Positions 23,301 to 38,300 of a DNA stretch of 64,000 nt are shown here, in pieces. The position numbers and the translations under genes were made by a program. This stretch comes from Zoroaster sp. YZ-2022 (lineage: Eukaryota > Echinodermata > Asteroidea > Forcipulatida > Zoroasteridae). Below the pieces are notes generated by a model. The model was not told where the DNA came from. It ran no database searches and was given only the letters and a program-made list of their open reading frames with translations. The stretch covers positions 32,850,967 through 32,914,966 of the forward strand of contig CM055819.1 of the NCBI GenBank assembly GCA_029582265.1, written 5' to 3'. The first letter of the stretch is position 1. Each line of letters begins with the position of its first letter.

Positions 23301-26300
23301 CATTTTTTCCCCAGTAAACAGCTTTGACGATGACTAGAGCAATGATCACATTAACCATATAAGTGAACCCAACAGCTCTCTTTGTACAAAGAGCTGCACT
23401 TCTTCCGAGAACAAATTATACAGGTTCGCAAACAATCAAATTCGATTTTAGTTTTTGAAGGTAAACATTGATGACACTGGCAAATCATTGGGGAATCTTC
23501 ATGATGAATGCATGTAAATTTACCATGGTTTTAATTCCCAAGCTTGGAATTACAGAGGCCGTGGCCTCCGTTGCACTAGTATTGCCCTTGGTTCCCCTTA
23601 CAAATGTCCCATAGACATTCTGATATACAGAAGTACCCTTTACCCAGGAAAAGTGCTCCTGCCCCTACAAAAAAATGAAATTCCAGGCCTGAATCCTCCC
23701 CAGCCCACCCTACCCCACCTAAAATCATGAATACTGAAGTGCACTTTGCAACCCCTCTCACCTTCTCATCATCCGTAGGGTGCTGGGCAATGGCCTCAAC
23801 TGGGCCAGGGTTGACCTTGTAGTCGTCGGGAACGCTGAAGGAGGAGGAGGAATCACGTAACCTGGTTAGAGATGGGGTTAGAAACCAAGCAAGTAGTTGT
23901 TGGAAACATGTGAAGCGTGTGAGAAGAGACAGATGAGAGAAGACATAACATCGAAAGCGGTGCTGAGCTTTTCCCCCCTTGCAAAACATGGCAAAAGGAC
24001 GCTATGCTCGTCCGGTTAATTGAGTTAGGATCTAGGGTTAATCCTGTTAGGTTGTGTTTGCTTTGGTTTTGTTCAACATTTGAGAGTGGACCGCAATTTC
24101 TTTCAAGAAGTGATGCCGCTGCTAAGATGCTTTTTACAATTAACTAAAACGGGAGTGCACTCTCTCTTCAGGTGCAACGTCTGTGACTGGGACAACATTC
24201 TATGAAACTACGATGTCAATGTGGTTCTTTCCGCAATTTGTTAAGTTTCAATCTCTGCGAAAGTAAGCAGATCAACAACTTTCTTTTATCGTTTTATCTT
24301 ATGTTATTTTAATTTTAAGGGTTGGGGAGCGCATCTTAAATGTTTACAAAGCATTGCACTTTTTTTTTAACTTTTGTTTTTGCCATGAAGTAAGGGGAGG
24401 TTAGCTGCAGGTTGATTGTTAGCAAACGTTACACTAAGTATGTTTTAAGATAATCATTTGTTCATTTGATAATCTGGTAATTACCAATGTTATACCTTCC
24501 CTTTAAAAAGGGAAAGTACAACCTGCGTTTTATCAAATTAACAAATTATTATCTAAAGACTACTTGGTGTAAAAGCTGGTACAAGTTTCAATCATCCTGA
24601 GAAATTATACCATGTTTTCATCTTAGAGAAAAAATAAACTGTTATAAATGTAATTTTTTCCCCCTCAAAAACGTTAGCACATATGACATAAAACAAAATA
24701 AAGGGGGCCACTTTCCTACCGTCATGTTAGCAGTTTTTCTTATGGTTGTAATTTTTTTTTTTAATATCTGAAACCACCCAAAAAGAATTTCAACATTTGA
24801 ATAGACATGCATGCTTATCCTAAAGATAATTTGAGTTGATTATTACTATTTGTTTTTTAATTAGCCTAAAATTTCCATCAACAAATGGACGGAAAAGTGA
24901 AGTAACTTTTTCCGTCCAATTTTTATGGAAATTTGAGGGTAAAAAAATAAATACAAAAATTTAAAAAATTAAATAAATCAACTCAAATTAGTTCTAGTAT
25001 AAGCCTGCATGTCCATTCACATGTTGAAACACTTTTTGGTCGGTTTCAGGTACTTAAAAATAAATAACCATTGGAAAAACTGCTAATGTGACGGATGCAA
25101 AGTGGCCCCCTTTATTGTGTTTTATGTCATATGAAACTTTCACAGTAAGTTATGAAATACATGGACATGAATTTCTTGAAAACTAGAGGGGCTCGTTGAG
25201 ATGAAGGTACTTTTCCCCCAAATACCATTGTTGTACCTTTACTATCATTGCTCCGTTGTGATATTATTACAAGCACTCAATTCTGACCAGAGGGATTTGC
25301 TTTTCGCAGTATTTAATTTCTAAATATTAGCCAAAACCAAATTAGGAGTGTTGAAACTGTACAGGCAGTCCTAGTCTGTTTCACGCATTCACACATCTTC
25401 TATTAGTGCAAATTCACACGACAAACTTCCTGGAGAGTTGCGACTTAAGTTGTGCAAATATCCATGAACGTGACAAAAGAGCGTAACAAGAATATATTTT
25501 GTCACGGTCGAGCTCATGAAATTGAAAATGAGGATGCATACACAAAATGATCAGCATTCCGTGAAATTGTGACCCCCCCTTTACTAAGGTCATGAATTGA
25601 GTGCACTGTGTTAAGAATAACATCCCTTGAACAAAGCTGTTTATGAGCGTTGCTTGCTAAAAATACTCCAAATTGCTTATTTACAACTTGAAAAGATGTT
25701 CTAGTTTAATGTGAATCCATTCCGTTACCGATAATAATAATAATAATAATAATAAAGATTTGTAGCGCGCACATATCCACCCTGCTGGGCGCTCCGATGG
25801 AGATTATGTATGTATAAAAGTGCCGCATTTGAGGAATTCAGCAAACAAAGCTTGTCAATAATCTCATGATTCATGACCACCACCACCGCAGTTAAAAACA
25901 ATTTGATTTTGATTTAAGTGTGGAAATTATTCACCATCCCAACATGCAGTATTTGCAAATCATGCAATTTAGCAAATCAGTGTGCGGTGGTGTGGCCATG
26001 AATATAACTATTAATTATAATACCCATGACCCATCCCATAATGTTAGTATTATATCTGTTTTTGACAATGTCTCCTGCAATGTGACATGTCGAGTCATAA
26101 ATGTTGATAATTACAGTATTAACCCGTTTCATACCTACTAACTAGGTATCTTGTAATAGTTACTGAACCCCCTCCAGTAACTGGCTAGACACCCTGCTCA
26201 ATGCAACAACATCCATCAGTTGTCCAAGTGTGAAGTTGCCCTAACCCCCTTCAATAACTGGCTAGACACCCTGCTCAATGCAACAACATCCATTCGTCGT

Positions 26301-29300
26301 CCAAATGTGAAGCCTGCCGAGTGCAACAAGATCCATCAGCAAGAACAAAAGATCTTATGTTCTCTGCTCACCTCCACAAACTCCAGATATTAGCATTTGT
26401 TGCATTCAACATGGCTATGGGTAAGGTTCTGTAATGTACTGTACCATATCCACATGTGCAGACATATATTGTTTGTGACTTGATAAATTTGAATGATTTA
26501 GGTATTAATTGTACGAATGAATGGTTGAATGATTGTTATATTGGTGGTGGGGGTTATAACTGACTGCATGATTGATTTCTGATGTGGTAAACACGTATCA
26601 ATATGGGCTGCTATTTGCATTATTTCTTATGCATCATCCGAGATGAATGACAGAACTGTTAATTTTCTGTCCAGTTTGAAAAGTGGTTAAGAAATTACAA
26701 AGCGTTAAATATTCAAGTGATGTTGAGAATGATTTGACAAGGTTTCGTGCTGTCAATTTAGGATGAAGGATGAAGTTGAGCATGCAATTAAAAGTCATCA
26801 ATCAATCAAAATAAATATAACAAGTTTTATTTCTTCAAATATTTACGTTATGAAATTGGTAATCAATATACAGTTTGTGTCTAGCATACAATGCATTATG
26901 CAAAGGCTTCATGTATTATCAACTAACCACACCCGTCATTAGTTCAAACGTATGATCACAACTGGGCAAACACTATCTATGCACTAACAACCATTTATTC
27001 TTCTATGCATGTGAAACATCTAAATTGCAGTTATTTTCGGTAGCAAACTCCTGAAGGATTGAGATGCTAAAACAAACCCATGCATTATTAACACCTGCTG
27101 ACTTAATTTAATTTGCAGCATTCTGATTGTTTCAATTACATATTAAGTGCCGTGCCACAGTACGTTTGCACCTTGGCAGAAGCCTGCATCATGCAAACCT
27201 GTTATCAATTTTGAAATGTAATTTTCAAATTTGGAGTCTCCGAGGTGTTCGTGAATATATACATAACAGCAAAAGAAACGTCACCCCTAAATTTTGATAA
27301 GTCTGAGAACGTGTTTAGCTTATGTGTCCTCAGATGTCATGCATGACGAATTTTGAGGTCAACCAAATTTGCCACATTGTGTTCGTGTTACACTCCATAC
27401 TCATAATATTCTTCATTAAACAAATTATATTAATTATAAAATGAAAATAAATATTTTTAGGGGTGACGTTTCTTTTGCTGTTATGTATACATTTGTTGTG
27501 GGGACTTTTTTAAGATGTTGGCCTTGACTCATGGTTAAAATCAAAATCAGTTTAAAACAAAATCTATTTGTTTCATTTAAGAATTTTTCATTTTGAAAAT
27601 GTGAAGGAAAAGATCAAATTGCAAGGAAAGAGGTGTGATTTGACAAAAGTTAGAAATCCTGAAAGGGTAGTGCGTCTGGGTCTCCCTTCGGTCAAGAGGA
27701 CAAGGCGCCTGAACCTCCTGGATGTTTAATTTTGGAGGATTTACAGACTCCACATTCCCACAAACAAAACTTTCTTTTCTTGGTGGCTACTTCTCTTCTT
27801 TTAAGAAAATTTTGAGGCAAAATCCTGAGAAATCACAGGGCTGGTCATTTCGGAAAGAAACAAATTATAATACAGCTACATGTGTATGAGTCCAGTTTGT
27901 TTAACTATAAGAGAAAGGCTCTGAATAAATAAGTACGTGATGAGTTTGTATAGATTGGTTCAGATATGTCAAGCTCATGTAAAATTCATGGCACCCTTGC
28001 ACTATAAATGGTCCACGAGGTGACTCACATCAAGAGACTCATTCATGCAAGCAACCACTGCTCGAAACAAGCTCCCCTCCTCTCCCTCTCCATTCTCCAT
28101 CCCCCCACTGGGTCTTCACCCGAGCTGGTAACCCTTGCTGGGGAACCTACGGAATACAGACAACCTTCAAGATGGACTGACGATGCAATGACAGGCCTGG
28201 GGCGAGGTGACATCATTATGCAAATGTCAATTACGATGTTGCTAACTACGTTTGTTAGTGGGATGACAGGTTGTTCGGGATTGTCAGACGATCAAATTAT
28301 TTCTTGTTTATCCTGATGGCCGTAGCAGGTGGTTGTCCTAGGAGAACTCTTCAGATTTGTTCCTGTCACCATGACAACATGTTTTTTGCATAGATGAATC
28401 AATTTACAGACTTGAATAACATACATGTACATTATTTGTCATGAAATAATAACATGCTTGTCATGTTTAATGCCAATCTCTAAGAATGAATATTTAACCC
28501 TTTAAGTATTGTCACGATCAACAGGGCACGAAATTGTAATGGTAGTTTTTTATTAACTCAGTGACTGCCATAATCCCCCCATAGCGTTGCTGCTGCGTAA
28601 ATGAGGTATTAATTTTTAGTCATTGTGCTAATCTTAAACTAGGACATCGATTCCATGCCCGGATCGTAACGTCTGCTCGGATCATAACGATACTGCCCCT
28701 TTAATTGCAGCAAGGGTTCAACATGCCTACAGAATATTTTGTATTTTCACAATGAACGAAACCAATCCACCAATAAAATACAGCCATCGTATATCCATGA
28801 GCAACAGTTTCCAACCATAATGCCCACTGCACATCATTATGCACAGTATGGAGTCCAAGTAACCTACAATCAACATACAATTGACATCTACACAACACCT
28901 TCAGCTAGCAAATGGGTCACGCACTAACAACCTCTAGAGCCATGGAGCACCCGCAGTGGCTGGCCATACACTACGGAACAATCTCCCTCTACATTTATCA
29001 AGCTTACCTCCATTCAAATCTCTTAAAATCTCATCTGGGGCCAATTTCACAGAGCTGCTTGACAGATAAAATTGCTTACCAGAAAAAATGCATTTAGTGG
29101 ATTTCTTTGGTTACCAGCCAAACTTTCAGACAAAATGTATGCATTTTTTTCGGCTGGTAGTGTTTTATATTGCTTAGCAGAAATATTTGCTTAGCAAAAT
29201 TCTCTGCTAAACAGCTCTATGAAATTGACCCCTGATGTAAATTTTGCGAAGTGCCAACAGCCAATATAAGCCCCTGGATTTCCAAGAGAACAACCGTCCC

Positions 29301-32300
29301 TTCACAGAGCAAACAATGATCTTTTGTTGACCTATAGATCCATCAACATCAAAAGCACGATTCTTCGACCCTGGCATGACAAGATGTTTAATCAAAGACA
29401 GAGCAGTGCATTCAGCAGACTCCAATCAAACTCTCTAAACTACAGCCTCCCCTCTGCAACATCCAGGGATGTACATGTACATATTTGCAGACAAACAAGC
29501 ATGTAAGTCTTGCATCTCCTTCACTCTCTTGAAGAGGAAGGAGTAGATCGGCTAAAACAAATATAGATCATCGCTACAAGTATCTACTTATGTAGTCATC
29601 AATTTTAGTGGGTATTATTACAGAGAATGCTCAGAGAATGCATCCAATATGTCACTACTTAATAATGTAATGTATAAGACCATTCAATCTTGGATTCAAC
29701 TAAATAAAGACCTCTGTTCTTTACTAACTCTGAAGATGCGAAAAAGAAAAAAAAATCCTAAAAATTTAATGTTGAATCCCCCCCCCCCCCCAAAAAAAAC
29801 CCACCAAATTCAATGGGTTATTTCATAATTAAACAAAAAGGCCAGTGTAGAAAAAAAAACCTCAGCAATTTTGATATTTACATACACAATGAAATTTTAG
29901 ACTGTACATGGACTTAACATAAAGGTAACTCACTGACCATCTTTTCATAGATCAATTAGTTAAGCCTCCGTCAATATTGGGCTTGCAAATCCTTTTACGC
30001 AAAACGGGTCAATTGAAATATTCCTTTTTAAGAATATAACAGTTTTGTTCATTACATATGAAACAAAGGGTGCACAGAATCACCCTTCTTTGTACATAAA
30101 CCTTTGAACCCAATCTGCAATTTGTGACCGTCACTTTCTAAAAGTGCACATTCAAAAAGTGCAACCAAACCACGCCCACAATTGCTCCTGCCATATGTTC
30201 AACTGTGGGTCAACTATGGTTCAAACTGCTGTGTTTAGGTATCCTAACCTTAGGGTTGATTGTCCCTATCGTGCCAATTGTCTCCATATTCTATCAATAG
30301 CAATACACAATTAATAAATACGAACGATGCACATACATAAACATATGCTGAAATGACCTCTAACTAAATTTGGAAAACAACCTCGGGAATACAGGAATTG
30401 TGTAAGAGAAAAACATTTTATAAGATTTTTATAAGGCCCCAAGGAACAGTTATTTGATCTAATAATCTTGAAGAGGGATTTCAACCATCTTTGCTTCATA
30501 TGTAGGCATGAAGGTAAATTTGTAATCTGTTTTTGCTCATGAATGAGAATGGTTTTTCTGACATGTCTGTGATGAAGAAATTGCAGACCACAGAACATGA
30601 ACTAACTATCATGTTTAGTATTCACATGAGTGGTAGATTAATTTACAAAACCAACAAGGAAACAATCAAACTAAATCAAAACCCTTAAAAACTTATCCTT
30701 GGATTAATTATAAGAACCGATTAAGGTAAGACAGAAAAAAAACACCATATTTAATTTTTTTTTTACTATATTAATTAAAATGTTCATTTTTAGGTTTGAC
30801 AAAATAACAAGTAAAAACATAAAAATCAACCATGACCACCTCTCATTAGAAACCTTCCTCAAACTTTAAACTCAATGAACCGTAAACTTTATGATACCTA
30901 CTGCATAATGCTGTTAACGCCTTGATGACTAAAATGCGATATATTATTTATATGCAGTACGACTATCCATACACGTAGTCTTATTGTCGTTATTACTTGA
31001 TGAATCAGGCGCCAGTCATACTGTAATTTGACAAGGCATCGGCCGTCTCATCCAGAGAAAATTAAGTTTAATTTTCAATCATTTTGGTCTGCCCAATGCA
31101 GGTCAATGCAGCATTACTCAGTATGTTGGGAGTATCTTTGTTAGTTCAACATAATAGAAATACAACAATTGATTAACGTTGGTAAACTCTTTAGTAAATT
31201 TAAAATAAAAAATAATTTGATAATTATTTCTCAGAACAAGTCAACGCCTCTCAAGCATGTATATTAAGAGCAGATTTTATTCTCACCTTTTCTATCCAAT
31301 GAAAATCATTTCAAGTATGATACAAGTTCTAGAAATTTCTCTAGCATTTTATCATGTTTTCCTGATTTAAAATGTTCATAACTAAAGGATAAGCTTGTTA
31401 TAAAAAAGACAAAATGTTGATAAAAACTGTAAGAACAAACCTAAAATTCATTTAATATTTCCAAATAGACCTTAATGAATTTCATCTGTACATATTTCAC
31501 AACTAACATTTGTTAATTCTTACATTGGGTTCAACAAGTAAAATCAATGCATAAATGAATGAAGCTATAATTATCTTATATTTGTATACATATCTGCACG
31601 TATGTATGAAGTCTTGTTAGTAATAATGCTTTTATGGAGTCAAGCTGACCTTGGTACTGCACAGATTTCACGCTGTTCGCTGCTCTAATCATCCAGGCAA
31701 ACCGTGTGCCGAACAACACCGTCCACATTCACCATAAATGAAATCTGGCCTTATGAAAACACACGTCTGGCTAGACAAGGCGTGAGTTTCTCATTTCACA
31801 CAGCTCAATGGGTTTGAGGTGAATAGAAATTTACAAAACATAAAAAAAAAAAAGTAACATGCACGGGCTGACTGATAAAAACTGTTAAGCCTCACATGGA
31901 AGGGAGCTGTAATCCTTCATCACGCACCAGCCATCTTGAATTGTTGCATTTAAAGGGAAGGTATGTGTACTGGCAATTAACAAATTCTCAAACTAAAATA
32001 ATTTTATCTAGAAACTTACTAAGTTTGTACATTCATCAATCATTCTGAGAAAATATTTGCTTTCATTTTAAGGAAAGCAGCAATGTTTATGTCGCATACA
32101 TATATACAACAAAGTTTGCCATCCTGGCAATTTTGTTGTTGGTAAAACATAACAAAGAAACATTCTAGTTGTCTTCTTAAAAACGTTAGCACCTATTTGG
32201 ATAAAACTTTTACAACTTTGTTTTTATGATTCCTGAAAACCCGAGGGTTGAAATGAACTATATTACCAATGTTTTAACCCTAACCTTCCCAAATCCTCCC

Positions 32301-35300
32301 AAATCCTCTTTGCTAAAGTGAAGGATTTTTGAAGGATTTATGTTATGTGTAAGCAAATGGGGCTAAGGGATTTAGGGTTAATTCTCTTAAATTGTGTTCA
32401 CTGAAAGATCTATCTGGCACAGAATGAGGTCAAGAACAGAAGGACAGTATCTTTGACAGAATAACCAACTAATGTCTTCAAGGAACATGCTTGGCATACA
32501 GACTGTGACAATGGTCGAGGTTCACTCATAACATATCGATCACGACAATAATGAAATTGTAACAGATTCGTTCCTGGCCTCTACGGGCGTGCTCAAGTGA
32601 ATAACAAATACCAATCACAAAGTTTGGAATTGTGCTTTTGTGAGAGAGAACTAACCCTGTGGAGTGTTATTAAGGAGCAATCTCTTTAAGGGTCAATCGC
32701 AAGACGGGTTTTAAGAAGGTCTTATGATAGTGTTCATCTTCCTGCCTCATTGAGTCATGCCGATGTATACTGGGATTAAGGTGAAATCCCCATCTTGGAG
32801 GATGTGATCAACTACCAACCGATTCAATCCTACCAGTCGTAAATTAAAGATACAGGTACGTTGCTGTTTTACCTGTAATTTTAAATTTTTAGCACAGATT
32901 TCCTTTTTATTATTTTCAATTAAAACAATCCTTTCAAATTATGTATTTCACAAAATAATTGTAAATTAATTTCGGCCACATGGACAATCCACGCTTCTGA
33001 CATTTTCTGGAAATATGTAAATTTAAAGTATTTGCCATCCTCTCCTCAAATTAAAACTGTTTAAATTGTTTTAACCAGTTCCCGTCGGAGGCCGTGTATA
33101 CACGCCAATTTATTTTGGACAGCGGATCGGAGAGCGTCTAAACACGCCATAGGATTCTCGGGAATATTTGTATAGATTCCCGGTCGACGTGGCAACGAGC
33201 CATAAGCATACGGTGGAAGACGCGGTCTCCCCGGTCACACTCTGGTGAGCACCATTGGTCGTGTTTGTGCGGTAAAAATAAACCCGCCACGGGGTTCGGA
33301 AAAACTTTTTTATTCCCGGTGCGAACTGGTTAAAAACGAATAATTTGGGTAAGATTATATTCAACAGAAGACCATTCCACTCATGTGCCACTCTTTATAA
33401 GAACACACTAAGTGTATGCTGAAACATCCTATGCTGCTAAGTCATAAACCCTAACTACCCCAAATTCCCCCCCACAGAAGTGTGGGCCGAGTCTACGAGC
33501 GAATACTTACCTGGAGGGCCATCTACCGATGCATATTTCCCTAATATAGCAGAACAATACGCTAAGACTTCTCACACACAATAGCGCCCTCTATTACCCA
33601 TGCTGCCCTGCGGCATCACGCCATGTTAATCCTCCTCTTTCTCGGCGTTCATAGAACACCCCAGAAGGTCGATCGAGCATAGTGGGGAAGGAGGCGCCCT
33701 CAGGTAGTATTCGCTCGCCCACACTTCTGTGGGGGAGTCTACATCACTTTACCTGGAGGGCCATCTCGATGCATATAGTACCACCGAAGATAGGCGGTGG
33801 GGTATGCGTAGATGCTATTGCATGACCATGGGGCAAAGGCTATCGTCGATGGCCCCCATCCAAACCCACCTCACCATAAGCGGTGGTAAGTAGGATGAGA
33901 TGCCCCCAGCGATAACGATATGCGCCAGATTTACAAATGGAGCAATCAAAACCACTGAGCAAAAGGGCGGGCTAATAACAAGAAGCCGTAAATACACCTA
34001 ATAAAGGAGCGCCTGAATAGACGAGCCCATCAGCATAAAACAAACAAATATTGGGCTAACGCAATATCCCAATATGATACCGAAAGCGCCCCGCTCAGGG
34101 CCGAACGGATAACTGTAATCAGCCAGCGTGTAATAGTGTCCCGAGAAGTCACCGACTGATTTTTTCGTCAAGAAACCCGCTGACATGAGGCGGACCCCAC
34201 CGGTTCCCACCGGATGTGGCGTCCTCCACCGTCAAGGAATGTAGTTCACCCGGCGAGCGAAGCGACCGCCATAAGGAAAAACACCTTGATGGATAAATGG
34301 AGCACAGAGGCGCTACCCATCGCTCGAAGGGTGCCTCGAAAGTGTATCTAACGCTTTGAAACAAGTCCCAAGGCGGTACGAGTTACGTCACGGGGACGTG
34401 CCACAAACATACCTCGAAAAAAGATGGTGGAGGGTGTTGCTGTAAGACACTGACGAACCATCCGGAAACCCAGTATGGATTGCGGCAATCGCTTTAACGA
34501 TAATGTTAACTGTCGTTACAGCGAGTCCGCTATCAAACAGATAGAATAAAATTCACCCACCGCCCTACAGAAGAATCGGTGAGGGCGATGAGAGTGGAGT
34601 TTACACCATCTACAGAAATGGCGTAGTCTGCTGTCGAGACCTTCCTGGTGGAAGATCTCGGCGCCTGCCGCCAACCCGCAGCCCGGACGAAAGGCCCGCG
34701 CCGGCTAGGATCGGAGACAATACCCAGCAGGTCAGGTGAAGATTCCCGGAGCTGGGTGCAGGTAGTTCGACCTGGGCTGGAAAAGAATGTCCGGCCTGCG
34801 GGGAGAACCACCGGCCTGTGGACCAGGAGTCGGAGCCTGGGAAAAACCGCCAGCGGGCCAAAAGCGGAGCCACGAGGAAAACTTTGCAATCGCCCTGCAC
34901 TATCGTGGCCAACACCCTCGCGATCAGGAGAACGGGAAAGGCATAGCCAGAAGGCCATCCCACGAGATCGCTAGAGCGTCTCATCCGCCAGGCATTAGGG
35001 GTCGTAAACCTCGCACAATAAACCCAGAGCTGGTTGTTGTTGTGGCGAGGTGCAAACAAGTCTACGAGAGGACGGATCATGTTGAAGATCAATTGTACCA
35101 CCGAGGGAGAAGGGTCAACTCTGTGGGGACAACCCGCCCGAGACAGGCTACGACAGTGGTGTTGTCGCACACGCGGACCGCCTTGCCCGGTAACCTGACG
35201 CTGGAAACGCCCGGAGAGCCAGCGACACCGCTACTTATCCCAACACATTGACATGGAGAGACCGCTGATCGGTCGACCATACCCCTATTCGCCAGCAGTG

Positions 35301-38300
35301 GGGCAGACTAGCCCCCTATCCGGACAGCGACGCATCCGTCGCGATGGTCACAGACGGTTGTGGCGCCGAAAAAGACTGGCCCTTTGTGAGGTTGTCGGAG
35401 GACATCCTTGGCGGCGAGACTGCACAGAAGGTCGAGCTGGGCCCCAAGTAGGCCAGACCTCTGAGGACCGGGTGCGATACCGGCATTGACGATGAAGCCG
35501 AGATTCAGTATGGGCCGCCACGCGTCCACCCCTGTTTTGGGAACCAGAAAAAGGTGGATTAAATCGCCCGCCCGCCCGACTGGGACGGGCGCCGCGGCGT
35601 GTTGAGGAGAGACCGTAGCTCCCCTCGAGAGTGTGGCGTTCAATACGCCCGACGGCTGACGGTTCCGAGCACCCACCAATCGGACGTGAATCAAGCCCAG
35701 GACCCGCTGAAGTGGCGGAGGCGGCCCCCATGGGTCACGTCGATGGGGCCGCCACAAGCAGCGCGTCACTTGCGCCAGCCCCGAATAGCGGGGGCCGGTG
35801 GCGTGAGCCACGCGGCCGGGCTGCGGCTGTTGACCCCGGTGTAAGATTGGCCACGCGTGCGCGTGCTCCTCTATCACCGGAGCGACAAAATTATCACGAG
35901 CTGCCTTGAAGGCGGCTTACGGGGTGGAATCGTGAAGGTCGCCTTGTCGGCCTCACGCGCCGATTCAGGCGCGGGCGGAGAGGGTTTGTTTAAATTAATC
36001 GTCTCCGCCTCGGGGCAACCGCCTCCGCCTCCATCGACCCTGAAATTTACCTGCGAAGCAGTCAGGGCCGAGGAGGGAGTGCCTCAGAGCTCGCGCACCT
36101 CCGGCGGGAGGAATAAGCGCGCCCAACACGTGGCCCCGCGGGCAGTAACTGCCAAGGTAGAGATGCGTGAGAACTGGTCCAATGGGCGAGCCCTCACCTC
36201 GCAACCCAAGGCCACTCAACTCCCGCTTCCTATGGAGACCACTTTGCCGCCGGCAATGGGATTCATGCACTCAACACACCAAGTCGAGTGGCAGTACTGG
36301 AAAAACTGGTGTACTACTGGCGTCCGAACTGGTCATGTGCTTGAACGACCGACGGCTGGAGCCAGCTGTCTCCTCCAGGAGGAAGCTGCAAAACCCGCAC
36401 CATGTCGCGCTGTACCAAACGCAGTTCCGTCTCCATGACCGAGACGCTGCATGCGGACAGACTTCGCCTCGTCCTCAGAGCCCAACTGGGAGGACGAGTT
36501 GACACGGAGACTGGGCCGAGTCCCTGGCGGGACCACGGAGTCGCCGGGGCCGTCGTCGGGGACCCACCACCTCCACCGAGAACCCCAGGATGGATGGAGA
36601 CTCAACGCAGGGGAGGCGGGCGACAACAGACCGTGAGAGGTGGGCCCACATAAGACTGAGTCGCCCAGCCCAGTCAGGATAGAGACCCGGAAGTGGGGAC
36701 GAGCGGGGCCGAGGTTGGCCCGGCAAACCGCCTGGGTGATAAGCAGACATGGCTGACACCGAGGCGTAATAGACTGCACGGCGTGAAGAAACTCGGCCGA
36801 GACACGGAGCCATGGCTCGGCGTTTCTTACCAGGTGCGAGACCGGGCAGACGAGGCCCGAACTGGACGAGGATCGATGGCTAAAACGACCACGTTCATCC
36901 TCTCGCGACGAAAACGGCCCCGGGTCGAGTCTGAGGATAATTCAATCGACCTCGGAGGCATCGGCACGCCCAACGGACTGAAGAAATCGGACCCGGTGGA
37001 CGGCTGAGGCAATGAGGCCAGGCCGGGCAGAGACCGCCCGGCGTGCGACGCTATCAGCCCGGGAGAATTGGCCATCGAAGCACCGGTCGCTGGACCGAGC
37101 AGACCACCCCCAGCACCCGTGGCGACTGCCACTGGACCGGGAGCACTCGGGTCGGCAGCGGGCACGGAAAAAGGCAGTGGGGCCCGGAATCGGGACCTTA
37201 CCCTGCCGTGGGCTTTTTATTTTTTTTTTTTTTTTTATTTTTTTTAATTTATTTTTATTTATTTTTATTTTTTTTAATTTCTTTTTTCTTGTAGGTCACC
37301 CTGGCAGAGGAGGATATTTTGGATGAAACCTTGCCAGGGGAGCTACCAGTACGTTTGCCAATACCGCTTGAAATGGCCGGTCATACATTATTATTATTAT
37401 TATAAGACTGAGTCGCCCAGCCCGAGTCAGGATAGAGACCGAAGTGGGGACGAGCGGGCCGAGGTCCCGCAAACCGCCTGGGTGATAAGCAGACATGGCT
37501 GACACCGAGGCCGTAATAGACTTCTGCACGGCGTGAAGAAACTTCGGCCGAGACACGGAGCCATTGTTCGCGTTCTTACCAGTGCGAGACCCGCAGACGA
37601 GCCCGAACTGGGCGAGGATCGATGGATTTAGAACGACCACGCTTTCTTCCCTCTCGCTTGCGAGCGCCCCGGTCGAGTCTGAGATAATTCAGTCGACCAC
37701 GGAGCCGGCACGCCCGACGGACCGAAGAAATCGGACCCGGTGGACGGCTGAGGCAATGAAGGCCAGGCCGGTAGAATGGGCCAGCGGAGCACCGGTCGCT
37801 GGACCGAGCAGACCACCCCCAGCACCCGTGGCGACTGCCACTGCGAGCACTGCGTCAGCGGAGCACGGAAAGAGCAGTGGGGCCCGGAATCGGGACCTTA
37901 CCCTGCCGTGGGACTTTTTTCTTGTAGGTCACCCCGGCAGAGGAGGATATTTTGGATGAAACCTTGCCCGGGGAGCTACCAGTACGTTTGCCAGTACCGC
38001 TTGAAATGGCTGGTACGGGGGACAAGATCTTGTCCCCCGTCCTACCAGCGGGCAGCCAGCACTATACGTGCCTCCATCAAAGCGCGCGTGCGCTATATAA
38101 ATCCACATTATTATAATTATTATAAGACCGATGCGCCCAGCCCGAGTCAGGATAGAGACCGAAGTGGGGGCCCGGCGGGGCAGGTTGGTCCGGCAAACCG
38201 CCTGGGTGATAAGCAGACATGGCTGACACCGAGGCCGTAATAGACTGCACGGCGTGAAGAAACTCGGCCCGAGACACGGAGCCATGGCTCCGCCTCTACC

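Noticed and set aside
28008..28316. 102-codon plus-strand frame
   Set aside because: No similarity, no splice or promoter context, and composition not clearly coding. An open frame of this length is plausible by chance.
34648..35251. Plus-strand frames of 108 and 154 codons
   Set aside because: Shadows of the minus-strand DIRS RNase H frame, which carries the recognisable motifs.
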